NCBI RefSeq assembly: GCF_013113735.1
Contig: NZ_CP053346.1
Coordinates: 1,054,001 to 1,118,000 of the forward strand
Length of the DNA: 64,000 nt
Reading direction: 5' to 3'
Source: Sphingomonas sp. AP4-R1
Lineage (GTDB): Bacteria; Pseudomonadota; Alphaproteobacteria; Sphingomonadales; Sphingomonadaceae
Shown: piece after piece, positions 24,874 to 33,434 of the stretch
Numbering within the stretch: position 1 is the stretch's first letter
Layout of the letters: each line of letters opens with the position of its first letter
Position numbers and translations under genes: made by a program
The notes under the pieces: model-generated
What the model was told of the DNA's origin: nothing
The model's input: only the letters and a program-made list of their open reading frames with translations
Database searches by the model: none

Positions 24874-25683
24874 ATGAGCGCACTTTCGGCGGGCAATGTG
24901 GCGATCGTGACGGGCGCGGCCGGCGGGATCGGCCTCGCCGTGGCCCGGCGGCTCGCGGCTCGGCAACTCACCGTGTGCCTCGTCGATCGATCCGATACGG
25001 TGCTGGAGCGCGCCCGTGAGCTGGCGGGCGCCGAGGGCTTCGTGGCCGATGTGTCGGATCGCGGAGCGGTCGAGGCGCTGGCGGCCGATATCCACGCCCG
25101 CTTCGGGCCCGTCTCGTTCCTGATGAACAATGCCGCGATCGCGGGCGGTGCCGATGCGCTGGGCGGCGCCGATATCTGGGCGGACGTGCTCGGCGTGAAT
25201 TTGATGGGCGTGCTGCACGGGATCCAGGCGTTCGTCCCCGCCATGATCGCGAGCGGCGCACCGGGCATCGTCGTGAACACCGGATCCAAGCAGGGCATCA
25301 CCCAGCCGCCCGGCAACACCGCCTACAATGTCAGCAAGTCGGCCGTGAAGGCGCTGACGGAGGGGCTGGCGCACAGCCTGCGCGAGGGGGCGGGGGACCG
25401 CATCGGCGCGCATCTGCTGATCCCCGGCTTCACCTTCACCGGCATGACAGCGCGGGCCGAAAAGCCGGACGCCGCGTGGACCGCCGATCAGGTAGCGGAT
25501 TTTCTGTTCGAACGGATGGCGGCGGGCGACTTCTACATCCTCTGCCCGGACAATGACGTCACGCGCGACACTGACGAGAAGCGCATGGCCTGGGCGATGG
25601 GCGACATCATCGAGAATCGCCCCGCTCTGTCGCGCTGGCATCCCGATTATCAGGATGCCTTCGCCGCCTTCCTGAAAAGCTGA
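24874..25683 (+). CDS. Short-chain dehydrogenase/reductase
   Basis: The 269-residue classical SDR has TGAAGGIGLAVARRL (cofactor site), NNAAIAGG, a serine in VNTGSKQG and catalytic YNVSK. Near the C-terminus, FYILCPDNDVTRD is a less common extension that resembles a distinct SDR subgroup. ATG 24874 has AGGAG seven bases upstream. It lies after a short palindrome, so it may be a separate transcription unit and its role in polysaccharide synthesis is uncertain. Confidence 0.85.
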   Translation: MSALSAGNVAIVTGAAGGIGLAVARRLAARQLTVCLVDRSDTVLERARELAGAEGFVADVSDRGAVEALAADIHARFGPVSFLMNNAAIAGGADALGGADIWADVLGVNLMGVLHGIQAFVPAMIASGAPGIVVNTGSKQGITQPPGNTAYNVSKSAVKALTEGLAHSLREGAGDRIGAHLLIPGFTFTGMTARAEKPDAAWTADQVADFLFERMAAGDFYILCPDNDVTRDTDEKRMAWAMGDIIENRPALSRWHPDYQDAFAAFLKS

Positions 25684-25692
25684 GGTGCGGCC

Positions 25693-26184
25693 TCAGAGGG
25701 CCAGTTCCAGCCCCTCGTGCGCCAGCAGGTAGCGCTTCGCCTCCAGCCCGCCGGCGAAGCCGGTGAGCGTGCCGTTGCCGCCGATCACGCGGTGGCACGG
25801 CGCGACGATCGAAAGCGGGTTGCGGCCGTTGGCGCCTCCCACCGCGCGCACCGCATTGGGCGATCCGATCGCGCGTGCGATCTCGCCATAGGTGCGCGTC
25901 TCGCCGAACGGGATGGCGAGCAGCTGCTCCCACACGCGCTTCTGGAAATCGGTGCCCATCGCATCCAGCGGCAGATCGAAGCGCGTGCGCGTGCCGGCGA
26001 AATAGTCGCGCAGCTGCGCCTCCGTCTCCATCAGCACGGGATGGTCGGGCCGCTCCTCCATCGCGCCGAGCGTCACGCGGCCCGGCCGGTCATCCTCCCA
26101 CAGGATTGCGGCGAGCCCGTTGTCGCTCGCCACCAGAGTCAGCGTGCCGACGGGCGAGGGCATTGTTGTGAAAGCGTAGGTCAT
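25693..26184 (-). CDS. ogt: Methylated-DNA-protein-cysteine S-methyltransferase
   Basis: This 163-residue protein repairs O6-alkylguanine by transferring the alkyl group to its own cysteine. The active-site motif is IVAPCHRVIG, with the DNA-binding region GETRTYGEIARAIGSPNAVRAVG just before it. There is no Ada regulatory domain, so it matches the stand-alone Ogt form. ATG 26184 starts at the conserved N-terminus; the frame is open upstream into a repeat. It converges with the SDR gene, with nine bases between their stops. Confidence 0.93.
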   Translation of the reverse strand: MTYAFTTMPSPVGTLTLVASDNGLAAILWEDDRPGRVTLGAMEERPDHPVLMETEAQLRDYFAGTRTRFDLPLDAMGTDFQKRVWEQLLAIPFGETRTYGEIARAIGSPNAVRAVGGANGRNPLSIVAPCHRVIGGNGTLTGFAGGLEAKRYLLAHEGLELAL

Positions 26185-26235
26185 CGAATGTCTCCGGCTT
26201 TCCGCCTTTGGGGGCGATGCGATGCCCCTTAAAAC

Positions 26236-26322
26236 CCGTTCGTGCTGAGCCTGTCGAAGCACCGTCCTTGTTCTTTCAGCGTGAGGAGAAGAACGGCACT
26301 TCGACAGGCTCAGTGCGAACGG
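26236..26322. repeat. Long inverted repeat of the GTCGAAG family
   Basis: Two 24-base arms, one reading CCGTTCGTGCTGAGCCTGTC onwards and the other its near-perfect reverse complement (two differences), flank a 39-base spacer. The same palindrome family occurs at 42214-42296 and 55233-55326. It lies between two minus-strand genes and looks like a REP-type dispersed element. Confidence 0.8.
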
Positions 26323-26405
26323 AAAAAGAAGGGCATCGTCGAACGTCGAGCGATTTAGCAGCGCGGGCCGCTCTCCGCCTCCCGCCGCTTGCGCTCAAAG
26401 CGGGG

Positions 26406-27596
26406 TCAGTCGCTGCCCAGATAGAAGACGAAGGAGGTGAAAAGGCTCAGCGTGATCGTCGTCATCACCAGCATCGCCGCCGTGCGCCACAGCGCGCTGA
26501 AGCGGCTGAGATCATAGGCGCCCTTCAACTGCCGGTAGATGTGGATCGGCGGCACGATCATCGCGATCAGCGGGATGATCGCGCCGGACAGGCCGATCCG
26601 GCCCAGCACCGCCAGCACCACCACCGCCAGCGACATGAAGGAGAGCGAGTAGATCGCGAAGATGGCGTGATCGTAGAGGCCCACGTCGCGGCGGAAGCAG
26701 AAGAGCAGCCAGATGAAGGGCACGGAGATGGGGATCAGCGCCCAGCTATATTTGTAGGCGTAATTCTTCATCTTGTAGACGACGAGTTCGGGATTATCGG
26801 CCGCATGCGCCAGCAGCCCGCCCACATAGGGGATCTGCGTCACCGGGCTCGGCGCCTCGCTGGCATGGTCCGCCGCGCCCTCGGCGGCCTTGCCCGCGAC
26901 CGGCGTCGTGCCGGCGGCTTTGGCCGCCACTTCCGCCGCTTTCCGGGCGGCCTGCGGGTCGGCGGCGGCGCGGCTGGCCTCCACCGCCGCCTTGCCCACG
27001 CCCGCCAGCCCGTGCGTCTCGATCGCCCGCAGCGCGGCCACCTCGGCGGTCAGATCGGTGATCTTCTCGGTCAGCCGGGCGCGATCGTCGGGGTCGGTTT
27101 CCTCGGCGAGCAAACGGCGCGTCTTGTCCAGTTTCACGCGCGTCTTCACGATCTCGGAGGCCACGCCCTGCTTGGTCGCTTCCGCCTTCGCCTTGGCGCC
27201 ATGCCCGCCGAGATTGGAGACGACCGCGAACATCAGGAAGACGGAAAACAGGAACAAGGCGATGGGCGAGACGAACTTGGCGCGCTCGCCCGCGACATAG
27301 CGCTTGGTCAGCTCGCCCGGCCGCAGCGCCAGCATCGGCAGCGTGTTCCAGATCTTGCCCTCGAAATGGAACACGCCGTGGGCGAGATCGTGGACCAGCG
27401 CCATCAGGTTGCGATGGACATGCCCCGCCTGCCCGCAGACGTGGCAATAGGGCCCTTCGCGCACCGTGCCGCAATTGGCGCAGGGCTCGTGCACGTCATG
27501 TCCCACCGCGGGCTCGCCCAGCCGTGCGCGCTCCACTTCGCGCGCCAGCAGGCCGGCCGTCGCCAGGTCCCCGATCGTGTCCGCCCCCTCGGTCAT
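26406..27596 (-). CDS. DUF3667-type membrane protein
   Basis: The 396-residue product begins with a four-cysteine zinc-ribbon (EPCANCGTVREGPYCHVCGQ), then a hydrophobic segment (SPIALFLFSVFLMFAVVSNL), a long charged/Ala-rich coiled region (residues about 140-250) and four to five C-terminal membrane spans. This layout is that of DUF3667 proteins, whose function is unknown. ATG 27596 is the natural start. It lies 41 bases after the HerA-like ATPase and probably shares its transcript. Confidence 0.8.
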   Translation of the reverse strand: MTEGADTIGDLATAGLLAREVERARLGEPAVGHDVHEPCANCGTVREGPYCHVCGQAGHVHRNLMALVHDLAHGVFHFEGKIWNTLPMLALRPGELTKRYVAGERAKFVSPIALFLFSVFLMFAVVSNLGGHGAKAKAEATKQGVASEIVKTRVKLDKTRRLLAEETDPDDRARLTEKITDLTAEVAALRAIETHGLAGVGKAAVEASRAAADPQAARKAAEVAAKAAGTTPVAGKAAEGAADHASEAPSPVTQIPYVGGLLAHAADNPELVVYKMKNYAYKYSWALIPISVPFIWLLFCFRRDVGLYDHAIFAIYSLSFMSLAVVVLAVLGRIGLSGAIIPLIAMIVPPIHIYRQLKGAYDLSRFSALWRTAAMLVMTTITLSLFTSFVFYLGSD

Positions 27597-27637
27597 GGGG
27601 CGATGATGCCGAAGCGGTCGCGTTCCGTCGAGGGGGG

Positions 27638-29269
27638 TCAGTCGGTGCCGGGCAGGCGGCCCTGCGCGCGCCAGCGGGCGATCGTGCGCGCCAGCCGTGC
27701 GGGCTCCTCGGCCGCCACCTGCCAGCCCAGCGCGAACGAGGGATCGGACGAAGCGGGCAGCTTCTCCGGCTCCAGATCGTCGAACACCGCGCGCATCGGC
27801 AGCGCGACGCCTTCGCCCACCACCACGGCCTCGCGATTGCGCAGGCCCGGGATCGCGTCGATCAGCCCGCGCGCGCCCTCGGGCACGGCCGAGCGGACAT
27901 GCGCCTGATCCTTGTCGTTGTTCAGCCGCATCGAGACGATCGTGCCGCACTGGGAAAGCACGCCCTCGGCCAGATCGGACGGCCGCTGCGAGATCAGGCC
28001 GAGCGACACGCCATATTTGCGGCCTTCCTTGGCGATCCGCTCCAGAATGCGGCGCGCGGGCGACATGGCATCGGCCGGAATGTAGCGATGCGCCTCCTCG
28101 CACACGAGCAGAACGGGCCGGGCATCGGCTCCGCGCGACCAGAGCGCATGATCGAACACCAGCCGCGCCAGCAGCGCCACCAGCACCGGCGTGATCTCGG
28201 ACGGCACGGCGGAGAGATCGACGATCGCGATCGGCTTGCCGTCGGCGGGCAGGCGCAGCAGGCGCTGCAGCACCGCCTGCATCGTATCGCCCACCATCAT
28301 GCCGGAGAACATGAAAGCGTAGCGCGGATCCACCTTCAGCTCGTCGATCCGCGCCTTCAGCCGCAGATAGGGGCCGATGCCCGTGCCGCCCTTGTCCAGT
28401 TTGCCCATCTCGGCCGAGAGGATGTTGCCCAGATCGGAGAGGAGATAGGGGATCGGGCTGTCGGCGGTGAGCCGGGCGATGCCCTCCGACGCCCGATTGC
28501 GCGCGCGTGCGGCGAGCAGGCATTTGGCGAAGATGTCGATGTCGATCTGACGCTCGGGGCCGCGCGCCGTCACGAAGATCTCGGCATGCTCCTCCAGATT
28601 CATCAGCCAATAGGGAAGGGCGAGGCTCGTCACGTCGAACACCGCGCCGGCTCCCGCGAAGGAGGCGCCATATTCGCCGTGCGGATCGATCATCAGCACG
28701 TGGCCATTCGTCGCCCGCTCGCAGATGCGGTGGAGCAGAAGCGCCGCGGCGGAGGATTTGCCCGTGCCGGTCGAGCCGAGGATCGCGAAATGGCGGCCGA
28801 GCAGCCCGTCGATATAGAAAGCCGCGCGCGCCTCGCCCGCCGAATGGATCCGGCCGAACGTGATGTGCGGCCGTTCGTCGGGTGCGAAGATGGCGATGCG
28901 ATCCGCCTCGCTCGTCGCATAGAGGCGGCAGCCGGGCAAAGGCAGGTGGCTCACGCCGCGCCGGAAGCGGCGAAAGCTCACGCCGTCGGCATCGGCCTCG
29001 CCCACGAAATCCAGATTGGCCACGATCAGGTCGCTGTCCGCTTCCTCGCGGCGCAGCGCGCTCACCTGCGCGATCACCCAGTTGGTGCCGACGGGCAGCT
29101 TCAGGTGGCTGCCGATCGCGCCGGGCTGGGCGGGTCCCGCCTGGCCGAGCGTCGCCAGCATGGCGGCGTCCAGCGTCGCGCGCGCGCCGGCCCCGGAAAT
29201 CTCCAGAACCCGGCCGATTTCGATGGCGCCGTCGGAGGCGGCGGTCAGGCGGAGATCCATCATCGTCAT
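27638..29269 (-). CDS. HerA-like ATPase (DUF87 helicase family)
   Basis: The 543-residue protein has an N-terminal beta-rich HAS-barrel-like domain, Walker A GSTGTGKSS (Lys171), Walker B with a helicase-like LLVCEEAHRYI near residue 390 and an arginine-rich C-terminal part. These are features of HerA/FtsK-type hexameric DNA translocases. HerA normally works with the nuclease NurA, but no NurA-like gene is adjacent; the partner here is a DUF3667 membrane protein. ATG 29269 is used; ATGs at 29263 and 29260 are alternatives. It diverges from an alpha/beta hydrolase gene. Confidence 0.85.
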   Translation of the reverse strand: MTMMDLRLTAASDGAIEIGRVLEISGAGARATLDAAMLATLGQAGPAQPGAIGSHLKLPVGTNWVIAQVSALRREEADSDLIVANLDFVGEADADGVSFRRFRRGVSHLPLPGCRLYATSEADRIAIFAPDERPHITFGRIHSAGEARAAFYIDGLLGRHFAILGSTGTGKSSAAALLLHRICERATNGHVLMIDPHGEYGASFAGAGAVFDVTSLALPYWLMNLEEHAEIFVTARGPERQIDIDIFAKCLLAARARNRASEGIARLTADSPIPYLLSDLGNILSAEMGKLDKGGTGIGPYLRLKARIDELKVDPRYAFMFSGMMVGDTMQAVLQRLLRLPADGKPIAIVDLSAVPSEITPVLVALLARLVFDHALWSRGADARPVLLVCEEAHRYIPADAMSPARRILERIAKEGRKYGVSLGLISQRPSDLAEGVLSQCGTIVSMRLNNDKDQAHVRSAVPEGARGLIDAIPGLRNREAVVVGEGVALPMRAVFDDLEPEKLPASSDPSFALGWQVAAEEPARLARTIARWRAQGRLPGTD

Positions 29270-29369
29270 GCCCCCAGCCCATAGCCGCGAAAGCTTAAGA
29301 CGCTCCTGACGAGGTCCGCGCCGGCGGAGAGGCGTGGCGGCGGCCCGCGCCCGGCGATAAAGCGGGCAC

Positions 29370-30101
29370 ATGGCCGATTATTTAATCCGAGATGGCAAGC
29401 CCTCCCTCGCTTATCATCACCGCCCCGGCACGGGCCCGACGATCGTGTTCCTGCCGGGCTACATGTCCGACATGAACGGCGGCAAGGCGCTCGCGCTGGA
29501 GGCGTGGGCGATGGCGCGCGGCCACGCGATGCTGCGCCTCGATTATGCCGGCTGCGGCGAGAGCGAGGGCGTGTTCGCCGAACAGACGCTGGCGAGCTGG
29601 CATGAGGACGTGCTGGGTCTGATCGATAATGTCACCGTCGGGCCGTTGGTGCTGGTCGGCTCCTCGATGGGCGGGTGGCAGATGCTGCTCGCCGCCGTCG
29701 CCCGGCCGGATCGCGTCGCGGGCCTCGTCGGCATCGCCGCCGCGCCCGATTTCACCGAATGGGGTTTTGACGACGCGATGCGGCAGACGCTGGCCGAGGA
29801 TGGCCTGCTGGTCGAGGAATCGCCTTATTCCCCCACGCCGATGATCACCACGCTGCCTTTGTGGCAGAGCGGGCAGGCGCTGCTGCTGCTCGATGATGAG
29901 ATCGCCTATGATGGCCCCGTCCGCCTGCTCCACGGTCTGGACGATCCCGACGTGCCACCCTCGATCTCGTTCCGGCTGGGCCGGGCGCTGCGTTCAGACG
30001 ATGTGCAGACGATTCTGGTCAAGGGCGGCGATCATCGCCTGTCGCGCCCGCAGGATCTGGATCTGCTGGTGCAGACGGTCGCCCGCCTGATCGAGAGCTG
30101 A
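29370..30101 (+). CDS. Alpha/beta hydrolase
   Basis: The 243-residue serine hydrolase has an oxyanion region IVFLPGYMSDMNG, the nucleophile elbow VGSSMGGW (Ser about residue 97), Asp in LLHGLDDPDVP and His in VKGGDHRLSR. The size and spacing resemble ABHD10-type thioesterases and short bacterial esterases. Its stop is immediately followed by the GTG of a TPR protein, so the two form a pair. The substrate is unknown. Confidence 0.87.
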   Translation: MADYLIRDGKPSLAYHHRPGTGPTIVFLPGYMSDMNGGKALALEAWAMARGHAMLRLDYAGCGESEGVFAEQTLASWHEDVLGLIDNVTVGPLVLVGSSMGGWQMLLAAVARPDRVAGLVGIAAAPDFTEWGFDDAMRQTLAEDGLLVEESPYSPTPMITTLPLWQSGQALLLLDDEIAYDGPVRLLHGLDDPDVPPSISFRLGRALRSDDVQTILVKGGDHRLSRPQDLDLLVQTVARLIES

Positions 30102-30878
30102 GTGATCCTTCTTTTCCTTCTCGCCGCCGCTGCCGGCACGTCCCCCACGCCGCTGGCGAAGCTTCCGGGCGACGATACGGCGCGCTTCAACGCCTGCGTC
30201 GCGCTCACCAAGAGCGATGTGCCGCGCGCACTGAGCGAGGCGACGGAGTGGGCGAAACAGGCGGACAATCTGCCCTCGCGTCACTGTCTCGGGCTGGCCC
30301 AGGGCGCGGATGGCGACTGGAATGCCGCCGCCGCCACCTTCGTGCGCGCGGGCACGGCGGCCGAATCCGCGAACGATCCGCGCGCCGTGCTGCTGTGGAC
30401 GCAGGCGGGCAATGCGGCGCTGGCGGGCGACGATCCGCAACTGGCGCGCACCGCGATCGATCGCGCGCTGAAGCTGCCGGGCCTGACGGAGGTGATGCAG
30501 GGCGAGGCGTGGCTGGATCGGGCCCGCGCCAATGTCGGGCTGAACGATCCGGCGGCCGCGCGCATCGATATCGATCGCGCGCTGAAGCTGGTGCCGAACG
30601 ATCCTTTCGCCTGGCTGCTCTCGGCCACGCTGGCGCGGCGTCAGGACGATCTGGAGCGCGCCTCGCGCGACATATCGGAGGCCGCCAAGCTCGCGCCCGA
30701 TGCGGCGGCGGTGGCGCTGGAGGCGGGCAATATCGCGATCATGGCGGGCGCCGATTCCGCCGCGAAAGTGGCGTGGGAACGCGCGAAGAAGCTCGCGCCC
30801 GGCGATCCGGCCGGGCAGGCGGCGGCGGCGCAACTGGAGGAATTGGCCGCTCAGGCGGACGACCCGCCGAAGAAGTGA
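30102..30878 (+). CDS. Exported tetratricopeptide-repeat protein
   Basis: The 258-residue product has a signal peptide (MILLFLLAAAAGTS) and then about six helical repeats with TPR spacing, for example DPRAVLLWTQAGNAALAGDD and NDPAAARIDIDRALKLVPND. It is probably a periplasmic scaffold. Its GTG start abuts the stop of the hydrolase gene. The repeats are degenerate but recognisable. The role cannot be inferred further. Confidence 0.8.
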   Translation: MILLFLLAAAAGTSPTPLAKLPGDDTARFNACVALTKSDVPRALSEATEWAKQADNLPSRHCLGLAQGADGDWNAAAATFVRAGTAAESANDPRAVLLWTQAGNAALAGDDPQLARTAIDRALKLPGLTEVMQGEAWLDRARANVGLNDPAAARIDIDRALKLVPNDPFAWLLSATLARRQDDLERASRDISEAAKLAPDAAAVALEAGNIAIMAGADSAAKVAWERAKKLAPGDPAGQAAAAQLEELAAQADDPPKK

Positions 30879-30953
30879 TCTCCGATCATCGCTGTTCGTG
30901 CCGTTCGCAATGACGAACCAGGGGGAGCCGCTCGCGCCCACATGTTCGTTCGT

Positions 30954-31679
30954 TCAAAGAGAGAGGCCGAGGCGGACCAGCACGGTATCGCCAGCCGCGC
31001 TGGTCGCGGGTGTATCCCGATCCGACGCCCGTATGTCGTTACCCACATAGAGCAGGCTCACCGTGATCGGCCCGCGAGCATGCTCGATGCCGAGCTGCCA
31101 GTCGAAATAGGCGCCGCCGGGGCGCAGCCGATCGGCGCGGGCGGCCTTGCTCACGTCGCCGGAGGAATGGCCGATGCCGCCGGTCGCCGAGAAAGGCGTG
31201 CCCAGGATCGCCACGCGCGCCTGAGCCGCCAGATAGAGATTGTCGCCGCCGATCGCTTTCTGCCGTGGTGCGTAGCTGGCGGACAGATCAAGGGAGGCCG
31301 GGCCAAGGCTGGTGCCGATGCCGCCTTGCACCTCGGCATAATCGAGCGGGCCCGAACCGCCGGCGAAGAGGTGGCCGACGATGCCCGCATCCAGACGGAT
31401 GGCGCCGGTTTGCGCGCGCCATGAGGCGCCGAGATCGAATCCGGCATCGGCGCCGCCATGGCGCGCCGCGCCCCGGAGCGTTGTCGCGGCGGCATCCAGC
31501 CGGAAGGCCGGGGAGGGATCGATCGCGAGCGCCGCTCGCGCAGCGGCTTTTCCTCCACTCCAGCTGAGGCCTCGCCGCCGCTCGTCCGATCCGGCCTCGA
31601 AGGTGGCCGTGGCGGCACGGGCCGCCACCGGCAGGCATAGGATTGCGAGAGCCAGAATCGTGCGGGCGGCGGCGATCAC
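30954..31679 (-). CDS. Exported protein of unknown function, possible outer-membrane barrel
   Basis: The 241-residue product has a signal peptide (ILALAILCLPVAARA) followed by alternating-strand sequence with Gly-rich turns and the ending DTVLVRLGLSL, which looks like a small outer-membrane barrel resembling TorF-type putative porins. GTG 31679 follows the stop of the upstream gene by one base, with GGAATAAG as ribosome site, so the pair is translationally coupled. I recognise no family with confidence. Confidence 0.6.
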   Translation of the reverse strand: MIAAARTILALAILCLPVAARAATATFEAGSDERRRGLSWSGGKAAARAALAIDPSPAFRLDAAATTLRGAARHGGADAGFDLGASWRAQTGAIRLDAGIVGHLFAGGSGPLDYAEVQGGIGTSLGPASLDLSASYAPRQKAIGGDNLYLAAQARVAILGTPFSATGGIGHSSGDVSKAARADRLRPGGAYFDWQLGIEHARGPITVSLLYVGNDIRASDRDTPATSAAGDTVLVRLGLSL

Positions 31680-31680
31680 C

Positions 31681-32112
31681 TTATTCCGATCCGCCGCCGG
31701 CCACCGCGATGCTGGTAGCCACAACCGGGCCGTCCGCTTCCGCCACCGTCACGACATGGTCTCTCAACGTGGCGTTGCGGCGCGCCACGTCGCGCTCGAT
31801 GCCGGAGGCGACGGTCAGGCAATCGCCCGCGCGCAACCCGCTCAGCACCGTGCGGCTGCCGAGCGGGGTGGGCTCGCTGCCGGGCGGCGTGCGCGACACA
31901 TGGATGTTGGCATTCCAGTCACAGATCTGGGTGCTCATCCGCCCCGGTGCGCTGGCCATGCCGCGCTGCTTCAGCGCGATGTTGGTCACGCCCTCATAGG
32001 TCGCGGTCACATTGCGGCCCTGATGCTGGTGATGGATCGTGTGGGAAAGATGGGTGGCGGGCGGTGTGCCTGCCATCGCCGCTGCCAGGGCGGTGATCAT
32101 GAGGATGCTCAT
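31681..32112 (-). CDS. Small exported protein of unknown function
   Basis: This 143-residue protein has a short signal peptide (MSILMITALAAAMAG). The mature part has two cysteines (QICDWNANIHV and AGDCLTVASG), which could form a disulfide, and a beta-rich pattern. No family was recognised. It is coupled to the following barrel-like gene, so the two products may act together in the envelope. Confidence 0.6.
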   Translation of the reverse strand: MSILMITALAAAMAGTPPATHLSHTIHHQHQGRNVTATYEGVTNIALKQRGMASAPGRMSTQICDWNANIHVSRTPPGSEPTPLGSRTVLSGLRAGDCLTVASGIERDVARRNATLRDHVVTVAEADGPVVATSIAVAGGGSE

Positions 32113-32223
32113 CTCAGGTCTCCTGCGAACGCCGGGCTATGCTGCCCGTACGCCCGAGCCGAGATGGTGTGGCCGCATGTCCTCATCATGTCGCATCGGT
32201 GAGTTTTGATGCCGGATACGACA

Positions 32224-32253
32224 AGGCCCGGCCTCCGATCGGAAGCCGGGCCT
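32224..32253 (-). terminator. Hairpin downstream of sodB
   Basis: A nine-base perfect stem (AGGCCCGGC with GCCGGGCCT) and an inner CCGATCGG palindrome lie 28 bases after the sodB stop codon in the direction of transcription. The run after the stem is only moderately T-rich, so it is a probable rather than certain terminator. Confidence 0.55.
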
Positions 32254-32280
32254 CGCGATTTCAGGCCTTGCGGCCGGAGC

Positions 32281-32904
32281 TTACTGCTCCTGATCGGCGC
32301 GGCTGGCGCCGTTGCCGTCGAGATTCTGGCCGACGAAATCCCAGTTGATCACGTTCGCCAGCACCGTGTCCGCGAACTTCGGACGCGCGTTGCGATAGTC
32401 GATGTAATAGGCATGCTCCCACACATCGAGCGTCAGGAGCGGCTTCACGCCTTCATACACGATCGGCGTGTCGGCATCGTGGTAGGAGGTGATCTTCAGG
32501 GCGTCGCCCTCCAGCACCAGCCACGCCCAGCCGCTGCCGAAATGGCCGACGGCCTCGGCGGCCAGCTTCTTCAGCAGTTCGTCGGTCGAGCCGAAGGCGG
32601 CCGTGATCTTCTCGGCGAGGATGCCGGTCGGCGCCTGGCCGGCGGGCGCCAGGCAGTTCCAGAAGAAGGTGTGGTTCCAGATCTGGGCGGCGTTGTTGAA
32701 CAGGCCCTTGTCGCCCGTCTCCTTCGCCTTCTTGGTCACGTCGATCAGGCTCAGCCCGCCGAGCTTCTTCTCGTCGATCCAGCCGTTGACCTTGTCGACA
32801 TAGGCCTTGTGATGCTTGCCGTGGTGATATTCGAAGGTCTCCGCCGACATGTAGGGGTCGAGAGCCGAGCTGTCGAAGGGAAGCGGCGGAAGTTCGAAGG
32901 CCAT
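32281..32904 (-). CDS. sodB: Superoxide dismutase, iron type
   Basis: The 207-residue enzyme converts superoxide to oxygen and hydrogen peroxide in the cytoplasm. Metal ligands lie in EYHHGKHHKAYVDK, IWNHTFFWNCL and LTLDVWEHAYYIDY; the AAQIWNHTFFW form is typical of Fe-SOD. The length is normal. ATG 32904 has AGGAG upstream, while the frame is open further out without family sequence. A Fur-like palindrome lies about 75 bases upstream. Confidence 0.96.
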   Translation of the reverse strand: MAFELPPLPFDSSALDPYMSAETFEYHHGKHHKAYVDKVNGWIDEKKLGGLSLIDVTKKAKETGDKGLFNNAAQIWNHTFFWNCLAPAGQAPTGILAEKITAAFGSTDELLKKLAAEAVGHFGSGWAWLVLEGDALKITSYHDADTPIVYEGVKPLLTLDVWEHAYYIDYRNARPKFADTVLANVINWDFVGQNLDGNGASRADQEQ

Positions 32905-33434
32905 GACTGCATCTCCTGGCTGGGTGTCGAGCGCCCCTAACGCCGCTTGGCGGCAAAGGTCACCACGAAATCGACTGTTGCGAGTCGTTAGCAGATGGGC
33001 GTCGGGCGAGCCCCTCGGGCGCCCCGCCGGCCCCCGATCCTTTCGCCGCCGAAGCGACTCGTACGTCGATGGCCTCCAGCGGGTTGCAGCCAATAGCGTT
33101 TATGAACAGCGCCAATCGATTTTGCGCCAAATCAAAATGCGGCAGGCAAGATGCTAATGCTGCATGCACAGTTGCAATCAAGCGTATCTAAAGGCTCTTC
33201 CACACGGGGCGCGGCTTTCAGCCTGTTCAGGTCCGCACTCGCGCTCCTCTGTGCGTGGGGCATGCCATGATGATTTCAAGACCCGATTGATCGCATCGCG
33301 TCGAGGCGGTGTTTTCATGCAACAGGCCGTATGACGTTTATGTGACATTCAGGTTCCGGCGCCCAATGGCGCCGCCCCGCGTCGTTGGCATCGTTTTCCC
33401 CACCCGCCGACCACGCGACTGAATGGAGTTGAAT
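32905..33434. other. Intergenic region between sodB and a small barrel gene
   Basis: These 530 bases hold the divergent promoters of sodB and of the barrel gene at 33435. A Fur-like motif lies at 32978-32993. A weak FNR-like half-matched site (TTGCGCCAAATCAA) is at 33122-33135. The stretch from 33050 to 33200 is less GC-rich than its surroundings. No reading frame of convincing character and no RNA gene was seen. Confidence 0.5.
32978..32993 (-). promoter_or_regulatory. Fur-like box upstream of sodB
   Basis: TTGCGAGTCGTTAGCA resembles an imperfect 7-1-7 Fur palindrome of the TGCGAAT-n-ATTCGCA kind (TGCGAGT-C-GTTAGCA), about 75 bases ahead of the sodB start. Control of Fe-SOD by iron regulators is common. 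The symmetry is imperfect, so this is tentative. Confidence 0.3.

Noticed and set aside
22218..25319. Very long minus-strand open frame (about 1,030 codons) opposite the tandem glycosyltransferases
   Set aside because: It is a shadow of high-GC codon bias: it overlaps three well-supported genes, is Arg/His/Asp-rich, and shows no domain or ribosome site.
1..25683. Identification as a gellan/sphingan (gel/sps) cluster
   Set aside because: The gene content and order do not match, and several genes here (AKR, Gfo/Idh, three acyltransferases) are not part of that cluster as I know it.
32206..32940. Plus-strand open frame across sodB
   Set aside because: It lies antisense to a clear Fe-SOD gene and has no recognisable features.
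33122..33135. FNR/FixK-like site TTGCGCCAAATCAA
   Set aside because: Only the right half matches the consensus; the left half has two mismatches, so it is below what I would annotate.
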